Origin: JACQSR01 sp042577505
GTDB lineage: Archaea > Nanobdellota > Nanobdellia > Woesearchaeales > JACQSR01
DNA: 31,173 nt
Reading direction: 5' to 3'
Assembly (NCBI GenBank): GCA_042577505.1
Contig: JBHPEA010000012.1
Span: 1-31,173 of the forward strand
Part shown: piece by piece, positions 1 to 5,974 of the stretch
Numbering within the stretch: the first letter of the stretch is position 1
How the letters are laid out: each line of letters begins with the position of its first letter
The notes under the pieces: generated by a model
The model's input: the letters and a program-made list of their open reading frames with translations, nothing else
Told to the model about the DNA's origin: nothing
Database searches by the model: none
Position numbers and translations under genes: made by a program

Positions 1-236
1 TTTCAGGCGTGGTTGATAAGTCGATTTCTGTTTTTCCTAAATCTCAAATGGGGGGTGTTCTTGGATTTACATATTTAGGAGAGAATATGATGGGATTAAG
101 GGAAGATCATGCCGGTCATATGAGAACTGACCCATTAACACAAATCCATGAAGCAATTCACACCCCTGATGAATATGAAACGAGAAGGATTTCTGAATGG
201 ATAATGATGAGGGAAATGCCTAAATATAAGAGATAA
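1..236 (+). CDS. C-terminal fragment of a putative HExxH zinc-binding protein (5' end outside window)
   Basis: The frame is already open at the left edge (bases 3-8 encode Ser-Gly before the GTG at 9), so I read this as the 3' end of a longer gene rather than a 75-residue gene starting at 9. Bases 147-161 encode HEAIH, a match to the HExxH zincin motif, followed at once by an acidic/basic stretch (DEYETRR) that could supply a third zinc ligand, and the protein ends about 25 residues later. Such short tails after the motif occur in minimal zincin-like proteins. Substrate and exact family are unknown. The next gene starts 32 bases downstream and appears to have its own TATA-like sequence. The zinc-motif reading rests on pattern alone. 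Confidence 0.55.
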   Translation, partial: SGVVDKSISVFPKSQMGGVLGFTYLGENMMGLREDHAGHMRTDPLTQIHEAIHTPDEYETRRISEWIMMREMPKYKR

Positions 237-268
237 GTCTTAAAAATGAAGTCAAGTTATTTTTTCTT

Positions 269-478
269 ATGGTAAATGTTTATTTTGAGACACATGGGTG
301 TAGCGCCAATTTATCAGAGTCCGAAGGAATGGTAGGTCTTTTGGAAAAATCTGGTTTTATAATAGTTAATGATATCACAAAATCAGATGTTGTGGTGATT
401 AATTCTTGTACAGTTAAGGGAGAAGAAAAGATGGTGAGGATTGTTAAGAAGTTGATTGAGTTACATCCTCAGCGTTAG
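269..478 (+). pseudogene. Truncated e-MtaB/MiaB-like tRNA methylthiotransferase (N-terminus only)
   Basis: The 69 residues match the start of the UPF0004 domain of archaeal/eukaryotic e-MtaB (CDKAL1-like) enzymes, which add a methylthio group to t6A37 of tRNA. The first cluster cysteine is visible in ETHGC (residue 11) and the second in NSCTV (residue 47). The family normally continues to a third cysteine (AGC-type motif) about 30 residues on, then a radical SAM CxxxCxxC domain and a TRAM domain, roughly 400 residues in all. Here a TAG at 476-478 ends the frame just before the expected third cysteine, so it cannot be a working enzyme. The start at 269 is supported by a TATA-like TTAAAAA about 28 bases upstream, giving a leaderless start. 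The 3' end overlaps the convergent phosphomutase by 35 bases, which suggests a rearrangement or assembly junction. Confidence 0.75.
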
Positions 479-1724
479 AATCGACTATAATACGAACAGT
501 ATCAGATTCTGTTTTTGACTCTCTAAACCATAAAAAACCATCCCTAAACAACACCTTAATACTACTACCACAACCAATTATTTTATTTTTTCTGTATCTT
601 TCTTTAACCATTAATTCAAATTTTTTCTTATCAAATCCATCAACCTTAACCTTATTCTGGATTGTAAAATATTTTGGCATTACTTCTAAGATATCTTTCA
701 ATTTCTTCTTTTTTTCTGCCATTAACTTTAGGATCATAACAATTGTTAAAGTTCCATCCCTGCATCTGGAAGGCTTTACTATTCCTCCACCACAACTTCC
801 TTCTCCACCTACAATTGAATTTAATCTCACCATCTCTTCAACAACATTAACTTCCCCCACTTCTACATCAACAACACTCCCTCCTAATTTATCTACAACT
901 TCTTTCAACAAATGAGATGTAGCATCATTCACAACCACTACCCCCTCTTTCTTTAATGCGGCCGATACTAATAATGCAAGCACATAATGACCAGAAACAA
1001 AACGATCATCTATAACCAATTCCGCCCTATCTCCATCACAATCAAATCCTGCCCCAAAATCAGCTTTTTTTTCCTTTACTTCCTTTTTCAACCAAGATAA
1101 AGAAGATTCCTTAGGTTCAATTGTTCTTTTGAACTCTCCAATTTTTCCGTTTATTATACTAACTTTTACACCGATTGACTCCAATACCTTTTTCGCAATA
1201 ATACCTGTACCACCATTCGGATCTACAACTACATGAAATTTTCCCTTTGTAATTTTACTAATACCAGAACTTCCAACAACTTTTTTAATAAATGAAACAT
1301 ATTCTTTCGAAATATCTTTTCTAACTACTTTCCCTTTCTTAACATCCTTCTTTATTCTAGATGCCCAAATTAATTTATTCATTCTTTCAGGAGAGATTAT
1401 CATTCCATCTCTTCCTAAGAATTTCATGCCATTGAAATGGGGCTCATTGTGAGATGCAGTGATAATTATACCACCATCTGCTTTATACTTTCTAACAGCC
1501 AATTCAATCTCTGGAGTAGACGCAACACCCACATCAATTACATTAATTCCCACAGAATTAACAATGACATCTTTAATTTTTATCGACGATTTTCTTGTAT
1601 CTCTTCCAACAACAATTTTTTTCTTATTCAAACAAAATGATGCTGCATAATTCTGAATAATGTTTTTTTTCAAATCCTTTTCAAAAATTCCTCTTACACC
1701 CGAAAACGATTCAATTAGTGCCAT
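444..1724 (-). CDS. Phosphohexomutase (phosphomannomutase/phosphoglucosamine mutase family)
   Basis: An alpha-D-phosphohexomutase, converting sugar 6-phosphates to 1-phosphates for glycan or nucleotide-sugar synthesis. Landmarks run in the family order: catalytic phosphoserine loop TASHNE (residues 89-94, Ser91), Mg-binding DCDGDR (228-233), sugar-specificity loop GGEGS (306-310), and a C-terminal phosphate loop at 401-407. That last loop reads RESKTES where the commonest form is RPSGTEP: Ser, Thr and Glu are kept but Pro and Gly are replaced, which may mark a subfamily. The protein is 426 residues and stops soon after this loop, so the usual last helix seems shortened; its final ~11 codons are the antisense of the broken e-MtaB gene. 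Upstream there is a GAGGTCA sequence 10 bases before the ATG and a TATA-like sequence near 1752. Whether it acts on mannose, glucose or glucosamine phosphate cannot be read from sequence. Confidence 0.85.
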   Translation of the reverse strand: MALIESFSGVRGIFEKDLKKNIIQNYAASFCLNKKKIVVGRDTRKSSIKIKDVIVNSVGINVIDVGVASTPEIELAVRKYKADGGIIITASHNEPHFNGMKFLGRDGMIISPERMNKLIWASRIKKDVKKGKVVRKDISKEYVSFIKKVVGSSGISKITKGKFHVVVDPNGGTGIIAKKVLESIGVKVSIINGKIGEFKRTIEPKESSLSWLKKEVKEKKADFGAGFDCDGDRAELVIDDRFVSGHYVLALLVSAALKKEGVVVVNDATSHLLKEVVDKLGGSVVDVEVGEVNVVEEMVRLNSIVGGEGSCGGGIVKPSRCRDGTLTIVMILKLMAEKKKKLKDILEVMPKYFTIQNKVKVDGFDKKKFELMVKERYRKNKIIGCGSSIKVLFRDGFLWFRESKTESDTVRIIVDSNAEDVTQSTS

Positions 1725-1821
1725 ATTAAATATATGACCTCGTCTATGTTTTTAAGATTTATGGAAAGTTTTTTATAGTCCCTTGATGGGAAGTAAAATA
1801 TTAAAAAAAGAGGTAATAGAG

Positions 1822-2109
1822 ATGGATAGCCAAGAACTAGGCGGGAATATTATCTTAACTGGATTTTCAGACTTCGATGGGGGCACTATGATAATTCTGA
1901 AGAAAATCATTGGTAATTATGCCAAAGACTTTTCTGAGCAAATAAATGATTTCGAAAAACTCCATCTCAAATTAAATCAGGAAGAACAAAATTATCTTGT
2001 TGAAGCTATAGTTACTTGTTCAGGATCAGAAAAAACAACAAACTCCTCGCAACCAAATATTTTCATGGGAGTTGATAATGCACTTAAAGAAATCCTTAAA
2101 GACAACTAA
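1822..2109 (+). CDS. Small conserved-looking protein, possible HPF/RaiA-like fold
   Basis: I chose ATG 1822 (95 residues) because GAGGT at 1810-1814 sits 7 bases before it and a TTTTATA at 1771-1777 would place transcription start near 1800. The longer frames from ATG 1786 or TTG 1783 would begin upstream of that and add a weak, Lys-rich leader. The predicted order is strand (NIILTGF), long helix (IILKKIIGNYAKDF), strand (KLHLKL), strand (EAIVTCSG), helix (VDNALKEILK), which resembles the beta-alpha-beta-beta-alpha layout of ribosome hibernation factors (HPF/RaiA). This is an inference from topology, not from a motif. It is divergent from the phosphomutase and convergent with the next gene, overlapping it by 4 bases. 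Confidence 0.6.
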   Translation: MDSQELGGNIILTGFSDFDGGTMIILKKIIGNYAKDFSEQINDFEKLHLKLNQEEQNYLVEAIVTCSGSEKTTNSSQPNIFMGVDNALKEILKDN

Positions 2110-2351
2110 GTCATTTTTTTCATCATACTTTTTCTAACATTCATAACATGAAGTAGCTTTAATGCATTCATTTCTTGTCTTAACTCCTGTATTTCTCTTC
2201 TCAAATCATGGACTAATTCGTAATTATGCTGGATATTGTTTGCATTCTCATGAACTCCCTTTGAATAACTGCTTAATTCAGAGACTTCATGTCTTACTTG
2301 TTTTACCCAAGCGTCCACATTTTCTTTCAATACATTAAAATCTTCTTTCAC
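2106..2351 (-). CDS. Small coiled-coil protein, unknown function
   Basis: An 81-residue, highly charged protein with no cysteine and no membrane segment. Heptad-like spacing runs through residues 1-70 (DFNVLKENVDAWVKQV, then LVHDLRREIQELRQEMNAL), predicting a long alpha-helical coiled coil. It starts with GTG at 2351, chosen because GGTGA lies 6 bases upstream. Its promoter region holds a perfect 12-bp palindrome (2364-2375) and a partial second copy, shared with the divergent gene at 2546, so the two may be co-regulated. The 3' end overlaps the previous gene tail to tail by 4 bases. I do not recognise the family. Confidence 0.55.
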   Translation of the reverse strand: MKEDFNVLKENVDAWVKQVRHEVSELSSYSKGVHENANNIQHNYELVHDLRREIQELRQEMNALKLLHVMNVRKSMMKKMT

Positions 2352-2363
2352 GTCGATTCACCA

Positions 2364-2398
2364 TATACTAGTATACTATTTACTATCCTACTAGTATA
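2364..2398. promoter_or_regulatory. Paired palindromic sites in a divergent promoter region
   Basis: TATACTAGTATA at 2364-2375 is a perfect 12-bp palindrome. Its right part, TACTAGTATA (2366-2375), recurs at 2389-2398, 23 bases further on. Both lie between the GTG of the minus-strand coiled-coil gene (2351) and the plus-strand HExxH gene (2546). They contain TATA-like cores, so they may be promoter elements, an operator pair, or both. Confidence 0.4.
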
Positions 2399-2423
2399 TA
2401 AAGGTTGCTTTTTTATTATATTA

Positions 2424-2446
2424 TGCAGAATATATTTTGCAGAATA
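2424..2446 (+). repeat. Short direct repeat TGCAGAATA in intergenic region
   Basis: TGCAGAATA occurs at 2424-2432 and 2438-2446, a 14-base period, in the same intergenic region as the palindromes at 2364-2398 and about 100 bases before the start at 2546. The copies are exact but short, in AT-rich sequence, so chance is possible. Confidence 0.3.
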
Positions 2447-2545
2447 GTTTTTATACAGTCGTGTTACTAGACTTCAGTAGTCATTTCTATTAAGATATTT
2501 AAACAGTTTGCATTTCCCTCAAGAACTTTTGATGACTAATAAAAA

Positions 2546-3439
2546 ATGAAAACCCTCCCCGAGATTCACGACAAAAATATGAAAAGGAGATTGCTAGATG
2601 TAAACAATATTCTACCAATTGAAGATTTGTTAGCAACTGAATCATTAAAATTAGATAAATTGCAAAGACAAAAAGAAGGAGGTGATCTTACATCTGAAAA
2701 AGTTGTATCAAGAACTGAATTGCAAGATCTTGCTCCTGAAGTTTGCCACACTGTTGAAGATCTCTTAGGTGTTGAAGTAACTAATAGACCGCCCATTAGA
2801 TATTTTAGTTTAATTAGACCAGGATTACCTGAATTAACAATAATATATTCTTATAGTTTATCAATAAGCCATGCAAAAAAGTCCCTCGAACCTTTATTGA
2901 CGGGCCAAATATCTGTGGAAAATATATTTTACGCTACGATGAGTCTTGCGCCATTTGCACTTGTAGCATTTACTCATTACATTCTTAAAGATTCAAATTA
3001 CCAGACATTTTGGGAGAGAATTAATATCAAGAAAGGTCCTCGAACTAAGGTTATCCCCTCAGTTGCTCATGAATATACTCATCATATTCAAAATAAGGAT
3101 GATGCCATACCAAGAAAAAGTACAATATTTCGTGAGGGTCAAGCTAGACAGATTGAAGCCAAAGTAGCAGAAATTTACTGCGAAAGGGAATGCAATGAAG
3201 CTTTCTTATATGATGTGCAAGACTTGAGAGTTGGTGAACTAAAAAGTACCTATCTTTGGTTATGTCAGAAATTTGGAAAAGTGCCAAAACAAAGTCTGCT
3301 ATCAATTAAAACTAGTATGGATACAGAAAAGGACCAATCACCGCATTCACTTGGGAATACTCTTTTTCTTTTGTATCCCACACTTACTGGAAAAGAGTTT
3401 TATGTCCCAGTCACTCATCAGATTCTTCAACCATCCTAA
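2546..3439 (+). CDS. Putative zincin-type metallopeptidase with HExxH motif
   Basis: A 297-residue protein with HEYTHH at residues 175-180, a match to the zinc-binding HExxH helix (H175, E176, H179), and a candidate third ligand E197 in REGQARQIE about 18 residues later, the spacing of gluzincins and minigluzincins. A hydrophobic stretch (about residues 127-147, NIFYATMSLAPFALVAFTHY) just before the motif could be a membrane helix or a buried core helix. There is no signal peptide. The N-terminal 80 residues are charged and may be regulatory. The likely TATA is AGATATTTAAA near 2493-2503, giving a short leader. Peptidase activity is inferred from the motif; substrate unknown. It ends 13 bases before the tRNA-Met on the opposite strand. 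Confidence 0.65.
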   Translation: MKTLPEIHDKNMKRRLLDVNNILPIEDLLATESLKLDKLQRQKEGGDLTSEKVVSRTELQDLAPEVCHTVEDLLGVEVTNRPPIRYFSLIRPGLPELTIIYSYSLSISHAKKSLEPLLTGQISVENIFYATMSLAPFALVAFTHYILKDSNYQTFWERINIKKGPRTKVIPSVAHEYTHHIQNKDDAIPRKSTIFREGQARQIEAKVAEIYCERECNEAFLYDVQDLRVGELKSTYLWLCQKFGKVPKQSLLSIKTSMDTEKDQSPHSLGNTLFLLYPTLTGKEFYVPVTHQILQPS

Positions 3440-3452
3440 AGAATATAATAAG

Positions 3453-3570
3453 TGGCGGTGGGGAGATTTGAACACCCGACTTCTAGATATCTTGGTTAGG
3501 AATCATCGGCAAAAGCCTCAGCACTCAAACATATGAGTCTAGCGCTCTAACCAAGCTGAGCTACACCGCC
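3453..3570 (-). tRNA. tRNA-Met (CAU), elongator type, with a 43-base intron
   Basis: Reading the minus strand from 3570: acceptor GGCGGTG pairs perfectly with CACCGCC (3454-3460), discriminator A at 3453, D stem GCTC/GAGC, anticodon stem CTAGA/TCTAG, anticodon CAT at 3533-3535. The stem closes only if a 43-base intron (3489-3531) is removed at the canonical 37/38 position, giving the loop CTCATAA typical of elongator tRNA-Met. The T stem GGGTG/CTCCC has one T-T mismatch. A TTTAAAAAG about 30 bases upstream (near 3595-3604) can serve as TATA. Initiator identity is unlikely because the first pair is G-C; tRNA-Ile2 with modified CAU cannot be fully excluded. The intron contains CTAACCAAG, the exact complement of part of the D arm. 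Confidence 0.9.
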
Positions 3571-3627
3571 TTACTCTCGAAGGATAAATTACTTCTTTTT
3601 AAAGACTTTCCTTAAATCGATAGAAAG

Positions 3628-3637
3628 TAATATAAAT
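3628..3637 (+). promoter_or_regulatory. TATA box of the gene at 3659
   Basis: TAATATAAAT at 3628-3637 is centred about 26 bases before the ATG at 3659, the spacing expected for a leaderless archaeal transcript. A purine-rich AGAAAG just upstream could be the BRE. Confidence 0.55.
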
Positions 3638-3658
3638 TTTCAATATAAAAAAATAACT

Positions 3659-4345
3659 ATGGGATTTTTCGATTTTCTAAAAAGGAACCCCGAGGAAATT
3701 GTAGAAGGCGATTTAGAGATCAGTAGAGAGGAAAGTGTAATCATCCGAAATGAAATGACTTATGTTGCATTAGCTCTTCAAACATTACAGGAACTAAATC
3801 AAATGTATCAATTCGATGAAAACAAAAACGAATTTCAAATATATGTCAGCAAAGAAAATATGAATATTCCTCTTACACAATATATCCAACTCTTCAGAGG
3901 AAAAATCCAAAAAACACTTGAACACGTTGAAAACCAAAAAAAGTTGCACACTGAATTTCTAAACTTAGCTCAAAAACTTAACAAAGATTTAGCTTTAGAA
4001 CAATACAAATCTTCAGGTTTACATGAAACCGAAGATCAGATTATTGTTCAGATCAGATCATCAGAAACTATAACTGATAATATTATTAACAGATTAAAAT
4101 ATATCAATTCGATAAAAATCGAGGAGTTCAATTATACAGAATCCCAGACAAGGAGAGAAAATACTGATCCGCAAGCACGCCTTCATTACGAAATTTTAGA
4201 GATTGGAAAACTTCTTAGAACATTGCAAGAGAGGATTAAAAGAATTTTAGAAATCGTAGATTCTACATCTGAACAAATAAAACCACCTTCTCAAAATAAA
4301 GAATCTTTAGTAAAAGAGTATATGGAAAAAAGATCTGCCACTTAA
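3659..4345 (+). CDS. Unrecognised helical/coiled-coil protein
   Basis: A 228-residue, almost wholly alpha-helical protein rich in Glu, Lys, Gln and Asn, with no Cys. The N-terminus MGFFDFLKR is amphipathic and could touch the membrane. Helical stretches with heptad-like Leu/Ile run through residues ~30-50, ~77-115 (ending in LNLAQKLNKDLALEQ) and ~170-205. A Pro/Gln linker near 210 is followed by a charged tail. The start is supported by the TATA box at 3628-3637. It lies 38 bases upstream of the Ntn-hydrolase-like gene on the same strand, but that gene has its own TATA-like element, so a shared operon is not certain. No family recognised. Confidence 0.65.
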   Translation: MGFFDFLKRNPEEIVEGDLEISREESVIIRNEMTYVALALQTLQELNQMYQFDENKNEFQIYVSKENMNIPLTQYIQLFRGKIQKTLEHVENQKKLHTEFLNLAQKLNKDLALEQYKSSGLHETEDQIIVQIRSSETITDNIINRLKYINSIKIEEFNYTESQTRRENTDPQARLHYEILEIGKLLRTLQERIKRILEIVDSTSEQIKPPSQNKESLVKEYMEKRSAT

Positions 4346-4350
4346 TTAGA

Positions 4351-4360
4351 TTTTTAAATT
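4351..4360 (+). promoter_or_regulatory. TATA box of the Ntn-hydrolase-like gene
   Basis: TTTTTAAATT at 4351-4360 is centred 27-28 bases before ATG 4384, consistent with a leaderless start. That matters because the residue right after the Met is the proposed catalytic Thr. Confidence 0.45.
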
Positions 4361-4383
4361 GATACAATTCTCTCGTCCCTCTG

Positions 4384-5073
4384 ATGACAATAATTATAGC
4401 AGCGAAGGCAAAACAGGGATTATACACAGCTTATGATACTGCACATCATGAATGGGATACAATCTTCCCAGATGGAAGCAAAAACTGTTTTTATAATAGG
4501 GATGTCCGAAAAATAACTAAAATAGCCCAAAACGCGTTTGTTGGAATCTCATCAGGATGTCTAGATCCAAGATATAGTGAAGAAAGACAACTCAGAGAGT
4601 CTTTAGCAGACAGAAATGATAGGTCGTTGTCCGAGATACTTCAAGAAGAGATGAAAAAAAGACAAAAAGTTATTTTGGGTGTTCCTGAGATTAATGTACC
4701 AGGATTTTTTGAAGGAAATGCTTATGTCTTCGGAGTATATGAAAAAGACGAATTTAAACTTTATACAGCTGATAAAAGGGGACTTTATTCTTTACGTGAA
4801 GAGCCCTCTTTTGTAGGAATTGGTTTTGGATGGGATCCCGAAATTGAATCCTCTTTTGAACATTGGTATAGCGAATCATTATCTGAACCAGAGATTTTAG
4901 AATTATTAAAGTGGACGATAAAACAATCATCAAATAAATCAAAAAGTACAGCCAAACCAGGTGATCCAAGGATCTTAGGTTTTGGTTCTGCAAAACTGAC
5001 AGAAGAGGGATTTGAAGAAATAGAATTCACACAAGATCCAGATGAACTCTACTTTGATCCAAGAAAATGTTAA
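4384..5073 (+). CDS. Proteasome/HslV-like Ntn hydrolase (putative)
   Basis: A 229-residue protein whose layout follows a proteasome beta subunit. Met1 is followed by Thr2 (MTIIIAAK), which Met removal would expose as an N-terminal Thr nucleophile. GLYTAYD puts Asp18 at position 17 of the processed protein, the conserved Asp17 of proteasome beta subunits. KITKIAQNAFVGISSG matches the strand-turn-strand ending in the small-residue turn after Lys33. Later AYVFGVYEKDEFKLYTAD, SFVGIGFG and ILGFGSAKLTEEGF resemble the remaining sandwich strands and helix order. The Lys33 position appears to align with Arg39 after a ~6-residue insertion, so catalysis may differ. There is no propeptide. It is neither the canonical alpha nor beta subunit; a stand-alone hydrolase or an Anbu/HslV-like relative are options. 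Its stop overlaps that of the HIT gene. Confidence 0.6.
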   Translation: MTIIIAAKAKQGLYTAYDTAHHEWDTIFPDGSKNCFYNRDVRKITKIAQNAFVGISSGCLDPRYSEERQLRESLADRNDRSLSEILQEEMKKRQKVILGVPEINVPGFFEGNAYVFGVYEKDEFKLYTADKRGLYSLREEPSFVGIGFGWDPEIESSFEHWYSESLSEPEILELLKWTIKQSSNKSKSTAKPGDPRILGFGSAKLTEEGFEEIEFTQDPDELYFDPRKC

Positions 5074-5480
5074 AGTTTTTCTAGCACTTTCTTCTGCATC
5101 AGTTCAATTTCTCCTTCACCATATTTTTTCGCATTCCAAGGCAACTTAAAATCATCACCCTCGAACCTTGGAATAACATGCATATGTGCATGGAAAACTG
5201 CTTGACCAGAAACTTCCCCATTGTTTAATAAATTATTAACACCAGGAGCACTTGTTGCTTCTTTAACGGCTTTAGTTACTTTCTTAGTAGTCCTTATTAA
5301 ATTATCAAGAACGTCATCAGGAATGTCTAAAATCGTTTCATAATGCCCTTTTGGTATAACTAATGCATGCCCTTTATTTATTGGACCAATATCAAGAAAA
5401 CTAAACACTTTATCATCTTCAAACAACTTAGCTGAAGGAATTTCACCTTTAACTATTTTACAGAATACACAATCATCCAT
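5070..5480 (-). CDS. HIT family nucleotide hydrolase (Hint-like)
   Basis: A histidine-triad protein of 136 residues that hydrolyses nucleoside phosphoramidates or dinucleoside polyphosphates. The triad HAHMHV lies at residues 97-102 (H97, H99, H101), preceded by the conserved NNGEVSGQAVFH segment. CVFC (C4, C7) at the N-terminus is the zinc pair seen in many HIT proteins, and GHALVIPKGH (38-46) is the usual second block. I start at ATG 5480, not at the upstream in-frame codon, because GAGGTG lies 5 bases before it and the protein then begins MDDCVFC as family members do. It converges on the Ntn-hydrolase gene with a TTAA stop overlap. Confidence 0.92.
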   Translation of the reverse strand: MDDCVFCKIVKGEIPSAKLFEDDKVFSFLDIGPINKGHALVIPKGHYETILDIPDDVLDNLIRTTKKVTKAVKEATSAPGVNNLLNNGEVSGQAVFHAHMHVIPRFEGDDFKLPWNAKKYGEGEIELMQKKVLEKL

Positions 5481-5485
5481 TTTAA

Positions 5486-5491
5486 CACCTC
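5486..5491 (-). promoter_or_regulatory. Ribosome binding site deciding the HIT start
   Basis: CACCTC on the plus strand is GAGGTG on the minus strand, 5 bases before ATG 5480. It rules out the in-frame start at 5501. Confidence 0.7.
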
Positions 5492-5537
5492 TTGCAAACA
5501 ATAATCTAATTTCACTTTTAAAATTTAGTAAAAAAAG

Positions 5538-5897
5538 TCATTTAAAAAAATGACCTAATCCATAACCAGCCGCATATCCTGCTCCAACGGTTAACGCACC
5601 AACAGCAGCTCCCCCCATAGCGTAAAGAGAAACACTTTTTTTAAAATGCTTGACATAGAACTCCGATAATGTTCTACTTCCATCCAACTCCTTGTTCTTT
5701 TCATTCGCAACAAGCCCGCCAACAATTCCTGATCCAATAACAGGTATTGCAGCAAGGGTTCCATAAACAGCATTTGAGATATCTACACCACTACTATGTT
5801 GAAATCCAATTAAGCCTCCACCAACTAATCCAGATAAACCAGTTCCTACGACCAACCTCTTTCCTAATGTCTCACTTTTCTGATAACTACTTTCCAT
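5538..5897 (-). CDS. Small glycine-rich membrane protein
   Basis: A 119-residue protein with three hydrophobic Gly/Ala-rich segments: about residues 14-33 (VVGTGLSGLVGGGLIGF), 44-63 (YGTLAAIPVIGSGIVGGLVA) and 91-115 (LYAMGGAAVGALTVGAGYAAGYGLG). Regular GxxxG spacing suggests glycine-zipper helices packing tightly in the membrane. A charged loop (NEKNKELDGSRTLSEFYVKHFKK) lies between segments 2 and 3. ATG 5897 is chosen for the AGGTGAT three bases upstream at 5901-5907. Glycine-zipper proteins may self-assemble in membranes, but no function can be assigned. It lies between the HIT gene and an orphan on the same strand. Confidence 0.6.
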   Translation of the reverse strand: MESSYQKSETLGKRLVVGTGLSGLVGGGLIGFQHSSGVDISNAVYGTLAAIPVIGSGIVGGLVANEKNKELDGSRTLSEFYVKHFKKSVSLYAMGGAAVGALTVGAGYAAGYGLGHFFK

Positions 5898-5900
5898 TAA

Positions 5901-5907
5901 ATCACCT
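5901..5907 (-). promoter_or_regulatory. Ribosome binding site of the glycine-rich membrane protein
   Basis: ATCACCT on the plus strand is AGGTGAT on the minus strand, close before ATG 5897. It favours this start over the in-frame ATG at 5912, which lies upstream of the site. Confidence 0.6.
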
Positions 5908-5974
5908 TTCAACTAAAAAAAATCCGTTGTTTTAAAAAAATTTCGATTTGATAGAATAATAAGAATTTTAAAAA

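Noticed and set aside
1783..1821. Longer N-terminus of the HPF-like protein from TTG 1783 or ATG 1786
   Set aside because: A GAGGT site at 7-base spacing and the TATA position both point to ATG 1822.
3273..3536. Plus-strand ORF of 87 codons
   Set aside because: It overlaps the end of the HExxH gene in another frame and runs into the tRNA-Met.
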